Origin: Deltaproteobacteria bacterium
GTDB lineage: Bacteria > Desulfobacterota > DSM-4660 > Desulfatiglandales > Desulfatiglandaceae
Assembly: GCA_003646995.1 (NCBI GenBank)
Contig: QMLZ01000007.1
Location: 1 to 34,664 of the forward strand
Length of the DNA: 34,664 bases
Direction: 5' to 3'
Part shown: piece by piece, positions 1-7,905 of the stretch
How the letters are laid out: every line of letters begins with the position of its first letter
How positions within the stretch are numbered: the first letter of the stretch is position 1
Notes under the pieces: generated by a model
Databases searched by the model: none
What the model was told of the DNA's origin: nothing
The model's input: the letters and a program-made list of their open reading frames with translations, nothing else
Made by a program: the position numbers and the translations under genes

Positions 1-510
1 AACCCTCTCAGGCTGCGGTATTTAGAAGATATTACGGATTCGCGGTTGGTTACAATCATGTCCAACCCTGCAAACATTGAGGAAGAATGCATAAATAGTC
101 ACCTTGTTATCGGGTCGGTACTGATACCTGGTGCCAGGGCTCCCAAGCTTATTTCAAGAGATCTAGTCCGGCGAATGATGCCCGGATCAGCCATCGTGGA
201 TATCTCTATTGACCAAGGGGGCTGCTGCGAGACATCACACCCTACTACCCACGAAGAGCCCACTTTCATCGAGGAAGGCGTGGTGCATTATTGTGTAGCT
301 AACATGCCCGGGGCAGTGCCTAGGACTTCCACCATTGCTCTTACCAACGTAACTTTGGCCTATGGCCTGGAGATCGCCAACAAGGGGCTAGAGAAGGCGA
401 TGGCAGATGACCCGGCGTTGAAGAAGGGACTGAACATTATGAATGGCCAACTTTGCCACCCTGCAGTGGCTGAAAGCTTTGGGATGAGTTGTGCAGAGGT
501 GGATTTCTAA
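1..510 (+). CDS. ald: Alanine dehydrogenase, C-terminal part (5' end outside window)
   Basis: The reading frame is open from base 1, so the gene begins upstream and only the last 169 residues are present (the full family is about 370). It carries the alanine dehydrogenase C-terminal signatures DQGGCCETSHPTTH, a VVHYCVANMPGAVPRTST segment, and a GLNIMNGQLCHPAVAE stretch near the end. The enzyme reversibly deaminates L-alanine to pyruvate and ammonia using NAD in the cytoplasm. The visible part covers the end of the NAD-binding domain and the returning catalytic-domain segment; the N-terminal substrate-binding residues cannot be checked. It is followed by a hairpin at 540-568 and then an aminotransferase and an alanine racemase on the same strand, so the neighbourhood points to alanine turnover. 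The family assignment is firm. Confidence 0.93.
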   Translation, partial: NPLRLRYLEDITDSRLVTIMSNPANIEEECINSHLVIGSVLIPGARAPKLISRDLVRRMMPGSAIVDISIDQGGCCETSHPTTHEEPTFIEEGVVHYCVANMPGAVPRTSTIALTNVTLAYGLEIANKGLEKAMADDPALKKGLNIMNGQLCHPAVAESFGMSCAEVDF

Positions 511-539
511 GGAGGTTGGAGACAGATAAATAGGAAGGA

Positions 540-568
540 AGCCCTATTGGCCGTTATAGGGCTGTTTT
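540..568 (+). terminator. Probable intrinsic terminator or attenuating hairpin after ald
   Basis: An 8-bp perfect inverted repeat, AGCCCTAT (540-547) and ATAGGGCT (556-563), encloses an 8-nt loop and is followed by GTTTT. The stem is good but the T run is only four bases, so termination may be partial. It lies between ald and the aminotransferase gene. Confidence 0.55.
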
Positions 569-609
569 GGGGGTATATTGGTATTGACGTTACAAAGGAG
601 TGTTGAGCG

Positions 610-1515
610 ATGCTAGAGGATCTCCAAGTATGGGTAAACGGAAAGTTAATTCCATGGTCTCAGGCTACGGTCCATATGATGTCGCATAGTTTCAGTCGCG
701 GTTCAGCCATGTTTGACGTGTTTGGGATACACCCCTCAAAACATGGCCCTGTGGCTTTTCGCATGGACAAACATCTGGATAGATTTTTCAGAAGCGTAGA
801 GCTGCTTGGGATGCGCAGCAAATACAGCAGAGAGGAATTGAAGCAGGCTGTGTCAGAAGTGGTAAAGGTCAACAATATTGGCCGTGGTGTTGTTAGAATT
901 ACCGGATATTACAGCGAACAAACGATTGTCAGCCTGGTCATGGAAACCGAACTGGACGTTGCTGTCTTTGCAATCCCAGAAACAGAGGATTTCAAGTTAA
1001 ACCATGCTGAGCCTATAAGTGTTTGCATCAGCAAGTGGAGGAAATTGCATCCGGCCACTGTTCCAGTAGAAGCTAAGGCCTGTGCCAATTATCTTAATGG
1101 GATGCTCTCCAGAAAGGATGCAGCGGAAAGGGGATTCGACTTGGCCGTAATGCTGACCACTGACGGGTACGTTGCAGAAGGAGCCATTGAGTCGATATTT
1201 ATGGTCAAGGACGGGATAGTTAAAACCCCGCCGTTGGGGAACATCGTTCAAAGTGTTACGAGACTCTCCATCCTGGAAGCGACGCCATCTATCGGGATCA
1301 AGGTCAGGGAAGAACAAATTATGCCTCAAGAACTTCTTGATGCTGATGAGATTTTCACTTGCCACACTGGGACAAAAGTGACCCCTGTTAAAAGGATCGA
1401 GGATAGAATTTTGGGGGAAGTGCCGGGCCCTATAACGGCCAAAATCTTCAAACTTATGGAGGACATCGTCAACTTTCGCAACAGTGAGTTTGAACACTGG
1501 TTTGAGCCATTATAA
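610..1515 (+). CDS. Class IV PLP-dependent aminotransferase (branched-chain aminotransferase-like)
   Basis: A 301-residue cytoplasmic PLP enzyme of the fold IV family, which includes branched-chain aminotransferase (IlvE), D-amino-acid aminotransferase and aminodeoxychorismate lyase. The PLP lysine is expected at Lys156 in EAKACANYLNG, and the glutamate contacting the pyridine nitrogen at Glu190 in DGYVAEGAIESIF. The GxTR phosphate-binding motif appears as SVTRLSILE. Length and the FRMDKHLDRFFRS segment fit the BCAT subgroup best. The usual YG..xFEG motif near residue 30 reads SRGSAMFDVFG, which is atypical, so substrate specificity is uncertain. GGAG lies just upstream of the ATG. The gene sits between alanine dehydrogenase and alanine racemase, so a role in alanine or D-amino acid transamination is possible, but this is inference from context. 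Confidence 0.85.
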   Translation: MLEDLQVWVNGKLIPWSQATVHMMSHSFSRGSAMFDVFGIHPSKHGPVAFRMDKHLDRFFRSVELLGMRSKYSREELKQAVSEVVKVNNIGRGVVRITGYYSEQTIVSLVMETELDVAVFAIPETEDFKLNHAEPISVCISKWRKLHPATVPVEAKACANYLNGMLSRKDAAERGFDLAVMLTTDGYVAEGAIESIFMVKDGIVKTPPLGNIVQSVTRLSILEATPSIGIKVREEQIMPQELLDADEIFTCHTGTKVTPVKRIEDRILGEVPGPITAKIFKLMEDIVNFRNSEFEHWFEPL

Positions 1516-1628
1516 GGACCTGCCCACGAACAGTTATTGTGGTTGAGATGTCTAAGGAAGATGGTTTTAGGATTAGTCATCCCTTGGAGCCGGACCAGGG
1601 TCTTGGACTGTATAAAAAGGAAAGGGTT

Positions 1629-2753
1629 ATGAATATCCGTCCAACAGAGGCCGTTGTGGATCTGGACGCAATAGCATTTAACATAAGGAGCCTGAAAAAT
1701 CACGTAGGCCCAGGCCCTCGTTTCATGGCGGTGGTGAAGGCCGACGCCTATGGTCACGGTATCATACATGTGGCAAAAACGGCGGCCAAAGCAGGGGCTG
1801 ATTGGCTGGGTGTTGCCTTGCTAGAAGAAGCCGTAGCGCTCAGGAGGGCGGGCATAGACCTGCCCATCCTCGTTCTGGGTGAGGCCTTTAGCAAAGGAGC
1901 TGAGCTATACGTGGAATACGATATTAGGGCTACGGTATGCTCGCTGGACAGTCTTCTTGCATTGAACAGGGCCGGAGAGTTGGGTGGGAGCAAGGTCAGG
2001 GTGCATGTAAAAGTAGACACAGGCATGGGGAGGATTGGACTTGAACCTGATCAAGTCCTCCCTATGATAGAAAGAGCCCAGGCCCTTAGAAACATCCAGA
2101 TTGAAGGGCTTTTTTCCCATTTTGCATCTGCCGACGAAGAGGACAAAACCTTTTCTTTTGATCAACTGGATCGATTCAAGAAAGTGATATCAACTCTTGA
2201 AAACAGAGGGATAGGGATCCCAATTAAGCATTTCGCGGGCAGTGCCGCTACCATTGACATTCCAGAAAGCTACTTCGACATGGTGAGACCCGGTATCAGC
2301 ATATATGGGGCTTATCCTTCCGAAGAGGTGGATCATTCTGTCCCTCTTAAACCTGCTATGACAATGAAGACAGCCATATCGTTTTTGAAAGAGGTGGAAA
2401 GCGGTACACCGCTTTCTTATGGACGGACTTACAGGACACAAAGGAGGAGCAGGATCGCTACCTTGCCGGTTGGCTATGGGGATGGATATCCGAGATTACT
2501 ATCTAACAGGGGTGAGGTACTCGTGGCAGGTCAGCGTGCCCCGGTCGTGGGACGTGTGTGCATGGATATGACGCTTATCGATGTTACCCATATCCCAGGC
2601 GTCAGTGTCGGCGCAGAGGTGGTGTTGTTCGGTAAGCAGGGGAATGCAGAGATCCGTGTGGACGAGCTGGCCTCAAAGACCGGTACAATAAGCTACGAGA
2701 TTCTGTGCACCATTACAAAAAGAGTGCCGAGGCAGTATGTGGGCGCATTATAG
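1629..2753 (+). CDS. alr: Alanine racemase
   Basis: A 374-residue PLP enzyme that interconverts L- and D-alanine for peptidoglycan synthesis. The N-terminal TIM barrel carries the PLP lysine in VVKADAYGHG (Lys37), and the C-terminal beta domain carries the catalytic tyrosine segment PLSYGRTYRT followed by LPVGYGDGYPR and GRVCMDMTLIDVT. An in-frame start exists at 1539, but the ATG at 1629 has a purine-rich AAAAAGGAAAGG site just upstream and begins with the family-typical RPTEAVVDLDAIAFN, so it is preferred. It is the last plus-strand gene of the alanine module and ends facing the convergent acyl-CoA synthetase gene 35 bp away. No key residue appears to be missing. Confidence 0.94.
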   Translation: MNIRPTEAVVDLDAIAFNIRSLKNHVGPGPRFMAVVKADAYGHGIIHVAKTAAKAGADWLGVALLEEAVALRRAGIDLPILVLGEAFSKGAELYVEYDIRATVCSLDSLLALNRAGELGGSKVRVHVKVDTGMGRIGLEPDQVLPMIERAQALRNIQIEGLFSHFASADEEDKTFSFDQLDRFKKVISTLENRGIGIPIKHFAGSAATIDIPESYFDMVRPGISIYGAYPSEEVDHSVPLKPAMTMKTAISFLKEVESGTPLSYGRTYRTQRRSRIATLPVGYGDGYPRLLSNRGEVLVAGQRAPVVGRVCMDMTLIDVTHIPGVSVGAEVVLFGKQGNAEIRVDELASKTGTISYEILCTITKRVPRQYVGAL

Positions 2754-2788
2754 GCGGTTGCCCAACATAATATTTGATCTTTTCAGGG

Positions 2789-4192
2789 CTAAAATTGGGT
2801 ATTTGCATATTGTAACGCAAGTCCAAGGGCCTTGACAGCTGTATCCAGATCTTTAAATACCGGATAGCCCATGTCCTCCAATTGAAAGCCCAGATCCCTA
2901 ACAGCCTGGCTGTTGGGTCCATATATCCAGGTAGCTATGGGCTTTTGATGCTTTCCCTTGATGCGTTTGTAAGCGCGGATATAGTTTTCAATAATATTTC
3001 CTGATGGGTGAGCCCATAGTATGTGGAGGAGGGCGTCGATATTTTCATCAGCCATTATGGCGTCAAGAATATCGGGATACTGAGAGAAGGCATCTCTCAC
3101 AGCTGCCATCATCGGGCCTATATCCACTGGCATGTGTCCGGAACCCGGAAATACTGAATCAAGCAAAGAGACTGTTCGTTTGCCTAGTGTGGCAAGTTTC
3201 AGCCCGTACCGGGCACAGCAGTCAAGGGCCATGACCGCCATGCCTCCTGTGATGGTAAGGATCCCCAGTCTGTTTCCCTTTAAGGGGGGTTGAGTGGCGA
3301 AAATCTTGGGTACATCAAAGAGCTCGGCGAATGTATCCAACCGTAAGACCCTACTCTGCCTGCACACAGCGTCAAAAATCAGATCATTTACTGCCATGGA
3401 CCCGGTATGAGAAGCAGAAGCTTTGGCACCCTGCGAGGTTCTACCGGCCTTTACGACAAGGACAGGTTTACGGGTTGTTATGGAACGAGCAATGCGCAGG
3501 AACCGGTTACCGTCTTTAATGCTCTCCAGATACATACCCACTACACTGGTAGACTCATCGTCGGCCAAGTATTGGAGCAGGTCACACTCGTCCACGTCAC
3601 ACTTATTTCCTAAGTCACAGATTTTACTGATCCCGCAATGAAAATCTGAATAAGGAAACGCCTGAGGGTTGGTCATCCCTGTTTGGGAGACCAGGGCTAT
3701 AGCTCCTTGACGAATGGAATCGTATCCCGACTCATATGGGCACGGATAGAACTGCTTATGGGTATTGACCACACCTGCGGTGTTGGGCCCCATGAGCCTT
3801 ATCCCAGCTTGATTAGCTATCTCTACGATTTCCCTTTGCAGTCTTGCTCCTTGCGCATCTCTTTCTGCAAAGCCATCAGCTACAATGATTGCGGCCTTCA
3901 CACCCTTTTGTGCGCAATCCTTGATAACGTAGGGCACAGACCGGGAATTGATCATGATCAGGGCCAAGTCCACGGGATATTTTACTTTTTTGAGTGAGGG
4001 ATAGACAGGCAATCCCAAGACCTCCTTGTAACTCGGATTAACCGGAACAATACGACCAGCATAACCGCCGTGGAGCAAGGACTTTACCACTACGTAGCCA
4101 CCGAAGAAGCTAGGTCTGAACGAACCAATAATAGCGATGCTATTTGGCTCAAAGAAAGCAGTGAGATCAGCAGTTACTTTTGCCATTTTCAT
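2789..4192 (-). CDS. Acyl-CoA synthetase (NDP-forming), alpha-subunit type, without an ATP-grasp partner
   Basis: A 467-residue protein resembling the alpha subunit of ADP-forming acetyl/acyl-CoA synthetases. It opens with a Rossmann CoA-binding domain (FFEPNSIAIIGSFRP, residues 14-27), continues with two succinyl-CoA-ligase-like domains (MGPNTAGVVN and VSQTGM), and holds the expected phosphohistidine at His262 in SASHTGSMA. Such enzymes convert acyl-CoA, ADP and phosphate to acid, CoA and ATP. The length matches a stand-alone alpha subunit (about 460); the beta ATP-grasp subunit that completes catalysis is not fused and is not in this window. The ATG at 4192 has GAGG upstream and a promoter-like TTGAAA-17-TATTAA at 4238-4266. 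It is divergent from an acyl-CoA dehydrogenase gene. A CoA-binding or acyltransferase-like role without a partner cannot be excluded. Confidence 0.85.
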   Translation of the reverse strand: MKMAKVTADLTAFFEPNSIAIIGSFRPSFFGGYVVVKSLLHGGYAGRIVPVNPSYKEVLGLPVYPSLKKVKYPVDLALIMINSRSVPYVIKDCAQKGVKAAIIVADGFAERDAQGARLQREIVEIANQAGIRLMGPNTAGVVNTHKQFYPCPYESGYDSIRQGAIALVSQTGMTNPQAFPYSDFHCGISKICDLGNKCDVDECDLLQYLADDESTSVVGMYLESIKDGNRFLRIARSITTRKPVLVVKAGRTSQGAKASASHTGSMAVNDLIFDAVCRQSRVLRLDTFAELFDVPKIFATQPPLKGNRLGILTITGGMAVMALDCCARYGLKLATLGKRTVSLLDSVFPGSGHMPVDIGPMMAAVRDAFSQYPDILDAIMADENIDALLHILWAHPSGNIIENYIRAYKRIKGKHQKPIATWIYGPNSQAVRDLGFQLEDMGYPVFKDLDTAVKALGLALQYANTQF

Positions 4193-4237
4193 CTAGTCCT
4201 CATAGGCATAGGTATTCACATCATGGGCTGTTTGTAT

Positions 4238-4266
4238 TTAATATTTCGTTTAGGATATCTTTTCAA
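4238..4266 (-). promoter_or_regulatory. Probable sigma70 promoter of the acyl-CoA synthetase gene
   Basis: On the minus strand, TTGAAA (4266-4261) is separated by 17 bases from TATTAA (4243-4238). The start codon of the acyl-CoA synthetase-like gene lies 45 bases downstream. The call rests on motif match and position only. Confidence 0.5.
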
Positions 4267-4305
4267 CATGATTCCGCAGCTTCTCCCTGACAGTGATCTT
4301 ATGGA

Positions 4306-4335
4306 TTGACAATCTGTTTCCATGTGAGTTATCGA
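4306..4335 (+). promoter_or_regulatory. Possible promoter of the acyl-CoA dehydrogenase gene
   Basis: A perfect TTGACA -35 box (4306-4311) is followed 17-18 bases later by weak TTATCG/TATCGA. This would leave a leader of about 125 bases before the ATG at 4466. The -10 match is poor. The rest of the 273-bp divergent region (4193-4465) holds nothing else I recognise. Confidence 0.33.
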
Positions 4336-4465
4336 TTGCAGGGGGATTGGAGATATTGAGAGAATTCCAGACTCTTTTAGCTGCATCTGGAGTGTATGTA
4401 TTCCTTAGGGGATTCTAGAGATTCGGCGACCTGGTATTTATCACGTCAAATTTCAGGAGGAGATC

Positions 4466-5638
4466 ATGTTTAATTTCGAATTGTCAGAGAAGAGAAAACT
4501 TCTTAAGGAGATGGCCAAAAAGTTTGCTCAAAAGGAAATCCTACCAGTTCGGGATAAATTCGAGGAGGATTATGCAGAGGGTAAATACGTTGACAAGATT
4601 TTACTCGAGGCGGCCAAAATAGGCCTTTTAGGATTTCCCGTAGAAGAGAAATATGGTGGATCCAACGGAAACAATATTGATGTGATGGTCATATTGGAGG
4701 AGCTCGCTGCAGTAGATGGTGGAATGGCCACTGTGATAGGTGATACATGGTTTGCAATGACTCCCATAATAATGGCGGCTGACAGTGAACAACGGGAGCG
4801 ATTTCTCAGGCCTTTAGCCTCTAGAGAAGAGGCCAACCTAGGAGCCATTTGTATGACTGAACCTCCTTCAGGAGCCGATATAGAGGACCCTCGGATGAAA
4901 CTTCGTACATGCCGGACGATAGTAAAGGAAGAGGGCGATGAACTAATTATCAATGGTACCAAGATTTGGCCTAGCAATGCAGGGATTGCATATCTTTATG
5001 TGGTGGTTTGTACTATTGATCCAAAATTGGGGGAGGAGGGTTCTTGTTTAGTGGTAGTAGAGAAAGACAGGACTGGGCTTTCTTTTGGTAAGCCGGAGCC
5101 CAAGATGGGCATGCATGCGGATCGAAACTCAGAGGTTATTTTCGATAATGTCCGAGTGCCCCGCAAGAACATGTTGGGAAGGATCAGAGACGGGGCCAAG
5201 ATTTTGCATAGGACCCTGACTTACAACCGCTTAGGAGGAGGTATGATATCCGTGGGGATTGCGAGGGGGGCCTTTGAATATGCTTTAGAGTACTGTAAAA
5301 ACCGAGTGGTGGGAGGAAAGCCTCTCATACAGCATAGCCTTATCTCCGCTATGTTCGCTGATATGGCGATGAACATAGATGCTGCACGGCTGCTCGTGTA
5401 TCGTTCTGCTTGGGCCAATACGAAGCGCCATCCCCAGAGGGATCGTTTTTCTAATATGGCCAAGGTATTTGCCACGAATATGGCCATGGAAGTGACAACG
5501 CAGTGTGTTCAAGTCATGGGATCTTATGGATACTCAAAGGAATATCCTGTGGAAAAGTATATGCGAGATGCAAAAATAGTTCAGATATTTTTAGGGCCCA
5601 ACGAGTTACTTAGCCAATTAATCGGATCATCATTATGA
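4466..5638 (+). CDS. Acyl-CoA dehydrogenase family protein
   Basis: A 390-residue flavoprotein of the acyl-CoA dehydrogenase family, normally oxidising acyl-CoA to 2-enoyl-CoA and passing electrons to ETF. The three parts of the fold are visible: the N-terminal helical domain (1-120), the beta domain with MTEPPSGADIEDP and a KIWPSNAG segment, and the C-terminal helices with GIARGAFEYALEYCKNR and the GSYGYSKEYPVEKYMRDAKI signature. In most members this signature is followed by Y-E-G-T, whose Glu is the catalytic base. Here it reads F-L-G-P, placing Leu376 at that position. The alternative glutamate before the conserved Arg in the middle helix (isovaleryl-CoA dehydrogenase type) is also not evident (TYNRLGGG). 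The strong AGGAGGAG site precedes the ATG. The family is certain; the substrate and activity are not. Confidence 0.9.
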   Translation: MFNFELSEKRKLLKEMAKKFAQKEILPVRDKFEEDYAEGKYVDKILLEAAKIGLLGFPVEEKYGGSNGNNIDVMVILEELAAVDGGMATVIGDTWFAMTPIIMAADSEQRERFLRPLASREEANLGAICMTEPPSGADIEDPRMKLRTCRTIVKEEGDELIINGTKIWPSNAGIAYLYVVVCTIDPKLGEEGSCLVVVEKDRTGLSFGKPEPKMGMHADRNSEVIFDNVRVPRKNMLGRIRDGAKILHRTLTYNRLGGGMISVGIARGAFEYALEYCKNRVVGGKPLIQHSLISAMFADMAMNIDAARLLVYRSAWANTKRHPQRDRFSNMAKVFATNMAMEVTTQCVQVMGSYGYSKEYPVEKYMRDAKIVQIFLGPNELLSQLIGSSL

Positions 5639-6547
5639 GTTTTCCAAGACCTTTATAATTTTAAAGACTAGATCGTTTACCGGTGTAAGAACCCCATATC
5701 TGCGGCCCAATTCCATAACACGGCCTGCGAACATTTCTACTTCGGTTTTTCTTTCAGCCTCTATGTCCTGCAACATGGATGTCTTGCCGTTGGGAGAGAG
5801 ATTCGCCATGACACTATGCCAATCTTGAATATCCTGTTCCCGCAAATCCACTCCTGCCTTATCAGCAATGGCCATGACTTCGCGCATAGCGGCTTCCATC
5901 AGTTCCCCTGCTTCTTTTACCTTTACAAATACACCGTAGGGCGCCCTCAGGACAGCAGAGATTTGGTTTACACCTACATTTATCATAAACTTCCGCCACA
6001 AAACCCTGATCATGTCACCAGGAACTTCTGAGACAATCCCGGCACGGTCAAAGAGCTCTTTAACTGCCTGTACCCTGTCTGAAGGTGGATCATTCACCGC
6101 TTCTCCGAAGTACAGGATGCCTTCTTTGCTGTAAGTAACATTATTGTTATGTCTTACTGCGTCAATCCCAAGTGCGACTCCATAGAGAACACGCTCCATT
6201 CCGTAAACAGCACCTATGCTTTCCTCGCTGTCTATCCCGTTCATGACCGAGAGAATTTGGGTGTGTCGGCCTACCACGTTACGGATGTCTTCTATTGCAC
6301 GTGGAAGATGGTGGTGCTTGACTGCAACTATTAATAAGTCCTGGATGACTGGCTCCCTGTCTGGATTAATAACATCAAAGAAATAGGACTTTCCATTTAT
6401 TACCAATCCATTTTCCTTCAATTTTTCATAGCGTTCATCCCTCGCGATAAAACTCACGTTGGCTTCATCCATACCGTACAGCTTGCTGGCATAAAAGGAA
6501 CCCATGGCGCCAGCCCCAATGATACCTATGCTGTTAACTGACCCCAT
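5633..6547 (-). CDS. panE: Ketopantoate reductase family protein (2-dehydropantoate 2-reductase)
   Basis: A 304-residue PanE/ApbA-family protein that would reduce 2-dehydropantoate to pantoate with NADPH. The dinucleotide-binding motif GIIGAGAMGSFYASKL starts a few residues in, the middle contains the SVMNGIDSEE segment typical of the family, and the C-terminal domain contains WRKFMINVGVNQISAVL and the late NGKTSMLQDIEAERKTEVE motif. GTG at 6562 is in frame, but a GGAGG ribosome site overlaps it and lies 8 bases before the ATG at 6547, which I therefore chose. The stop codon overlaps the convergent acyl-CoA dehydrogenase gene by six bases. panC is also in this window but in a different transcription unit. 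Other hydroxyacid dehydrogenases share this fold, so the substrate is an inference. Confidence 0.83.
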   Translation of the reverse strand: MGSVNSIGIIGAGAMGSFYASKLYGMDEANVSFIARDERYEKLKENGLVINGKSYFFDVINPDREPVIQDLLIVAVKHHHLPRAIEDIRNVVGRHTQILSVMNGIDSEESIGAVYGMERVLYGVALGIDAVRHNNNVTYSKEGILYFGEAVNDPPSDRVQAVKELFDRAGIVSEVPGDMIRVLWRKFMINVGVNQISAVLRAPYGVFVKVKEAGELMEAAMREVMAIADKAGVDLREQDIQDWHSVMANLSPNGKTSMLQDIEAERKTEVEMFAGRVMELGRRYGVLTPVNDLVFKIIKVLENS

Positions 6548-6588
6548 TGTTGTTTCCTCCACTTGGTTGGTCCCGCTTGATTTGCTCT

Positions 6589-6618
6589 CTTATACAACAT
6601 AATTGGAATCATTGTCGA
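6589..6618 (-). promoter_or_regulatory. Probable sigma70 promoter of the panE-like gene
   Basis: On the minus strand, TCGACA (6618-6613) and TATAAG (6594-6589) are separated by 18 bases. The panE-like ATG at 6547 lies about 40 bases downstream. Confidence 0.5.
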
Positions 6619-6644
6619 GGTATATTGGCGGAGGCCCTTTTATC

Positions 6645-6673
6645 TTGAATCCCTTTGAATGATTCCGTACTAT
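6645..6673 (+). promoter_or_regulatory. Probable sigma70 promoter of the metallo-hydrolase gene
   Basis: TTGAAT (6645-6650) and TACTAT (6668-6673) are separated by 17 bases, about 75 bases ahead of the ATG at 6749. Together with the promoter on the opposite strand this makes 6548-6748 a divergent control region. Confidence 0.42.
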
Positions 6674-6748
6674 GCCTAGGTCGTTTGCATCGACATAGAG
6701 AAAGGAACGCGGTGGCAACTGTTACTGCGGAAGGTTTTATGGTAAGCA

Positions 6749-7897
6749 ATGAAAAAGGACATTCTTAAAAAAGGTGACGCAAGTGGCAACGGGATGGTGG
6801 TCAAGTTCCAGATGCCTTCTGGGTTGGAAGTAATCTCGTTTCCAACGAAAAATCCGTACGGCGGACAATGGGACCTGGGTCCTACATGGAACTACGTGGT
6901 GTTGGGTGACAGGCCTTTTCTGGTTGACGTAGGTAGGTGGGGGCAGGGGAAAAGCCTCATCTCGATGATGGAGGGCGCTGGGTTTGACCCGGAGAACTTG
7001 AAATTTATCCTGATTACCCATGGTCATGAAGATCATGATGGCGGCCTGAAAGACGTAATAGGCGTGGCGGGACTCAAGGTAAAAGCACACGTTACGTATG
7101 ATCTGATGAGAAGACCATATCCCCAGCTTTCGCCAGGCGGATACAAGCTCAATTTCCCGGCCAGATGTTGGCGCTGTTTTATGCCTGAGTCCTTTTACAC
7201 CAAGAACTGTCTGGGCTACCATGAATTCCTCCGTGACCTCGCAGTGGACACGATCGGAGATAATGGCGCCAGCCTTGACAGTGGCATCCGAGCGATTCAT
7301 CTGCCGGGACATAGTCCGGACTGCCTTGCGGTCTTACTTGGTAAAGAGGGAATAATAGTAGGTGATGTGGTTCTCCCTGACATAACACCTTGGCCAACTT
7401 CCTTGGAGATGTTTGAGACCGTGGCCCCAGTCATAAGGCAGAAATACACGGATGGAGAAAGACTCTTTGGCCTTGAGAGTTATATCCGGTCTTTAAAGAA
7501 ACTCCAGGCTGTTGCAAAGGAAATCCCAGATATTGCCATATTCCCTGCACACCGCCTGTATTATGATGACAAGTGGACATGTATTAATCTCTCGGAGCGG
7601 GTTGAGGAGCTGTTAGTTCACCACGTGCATAGGTGCGCAGCAATCCTGGAGATAGTATCATCAGGACCTAAAACTATTGACGAGATAGCGGTCATGCATT
7701 TTGAAGAGGCAAAGCTAAAAGGTGTCGGAATTCACCTTGCAAGAAACGAAATAATCAGTCATTGCGAATTGATGGTAAAATATGGGGATTTGCTGAGACT
7801 TGATGGAAAAGGTTCCTACGTAAAAACCGGGAGTTCTAATTTCGAAAGGGCTATCAATGCCACCTGTAGCCGCCCCTTGTCCATCAGCGAATTTTAA
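6749..7897 (+). CDS. Metallo-beta-lactamase-fold hydrolase
   Basis: A 382-residue protein of the metallo-beta-lactamase superfamily. The binuclear metal site is complete: HGHEDH at residues 91-96, His187 in HLPGHS, Asp206 in IVGDVV and His268 in FPAH. The C-terminal 100 residues look like the helical/winged-helix extension found in lactonase and thioesterase-like members (a VHRCAAILEIVSS segment onward). Between the first and second metal motifs is an extra segment with CWRC (Cys140, Cys143) and Cys154, which could bind a metal or form a disulfide. The in-frame TAA at 6743 fixes the start no further upstream than 6749; the ribosome site is weak. No signal peptide is visible, so a cytoplasmic location is likely. 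The natural substrate cannot be read from sequence; neighbours suggest acyl-CoA or thioester metabolism, but this is only context. Confidence 0.85.
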   Translation: MKKDILKKGDASGNGMVVKFQMPSGLEVISFPTKNPYGGQWDLGPTWNYVVLGDRPFLVDVGRWGQGKSLISMMEGAGFDPENLKFILITHGHEDHDGGLKDVIGVAGLKVKAHVTYDLMRRPYPQLSPGGYKLNFPARCWRCFMPESFYTKNCLGYHEFLRDLAVDTIGDNGASLDSGIRAIHLPGHSPDCLAVLLGKEGIIVGDVVLPDITPWPTSLEMFETVAPVIRQKYTDGERLFGLESYIRSLKKLQAVAKEIPDIAIFPAHRLYYDDKWTCINLSERVEELLVHHVHRCAAILEIVSSGPKTIDEIAVMHFEEAKLKGVGIHLARNEIISHCELMVKYGDLLRLDGKGSYVKTGSSNFERAINATCSRPLSISEF

Positions 7898-7905
7898 AGT
7901 ATAAT
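7877..7905 (+). promoter_or_regulatory. Probable promoter of the type II secretion operon
   Basis: TTGTCC (7877-7882) and a perfect TATAAT (7900-7905) are separated by 17 bases. The -35 lies inside the last codons of the hydrolase gene and the -10 starts three bases after its stop. Transcription would start near 7912, giving an untranslated leader of about 135 bases before gspG. That leader contains a small hairpin (GTCCT...AGGAC, about 8007-8024). Confidence 0.58.

Noticed and set aside
997..1769. Long minus-strand frames inside the aminotransferase and racemase genes
   Set aside because: They are antisense to well-supported PLP enzymes and show no domain or ribosome site.
2740..2790. Bidirectional terminator between alr and the acyl-CoA synthetase gene
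   Set aside because: A TGGGC/GCCCA pair exists, but the loop is long and no T run follows on either strand.
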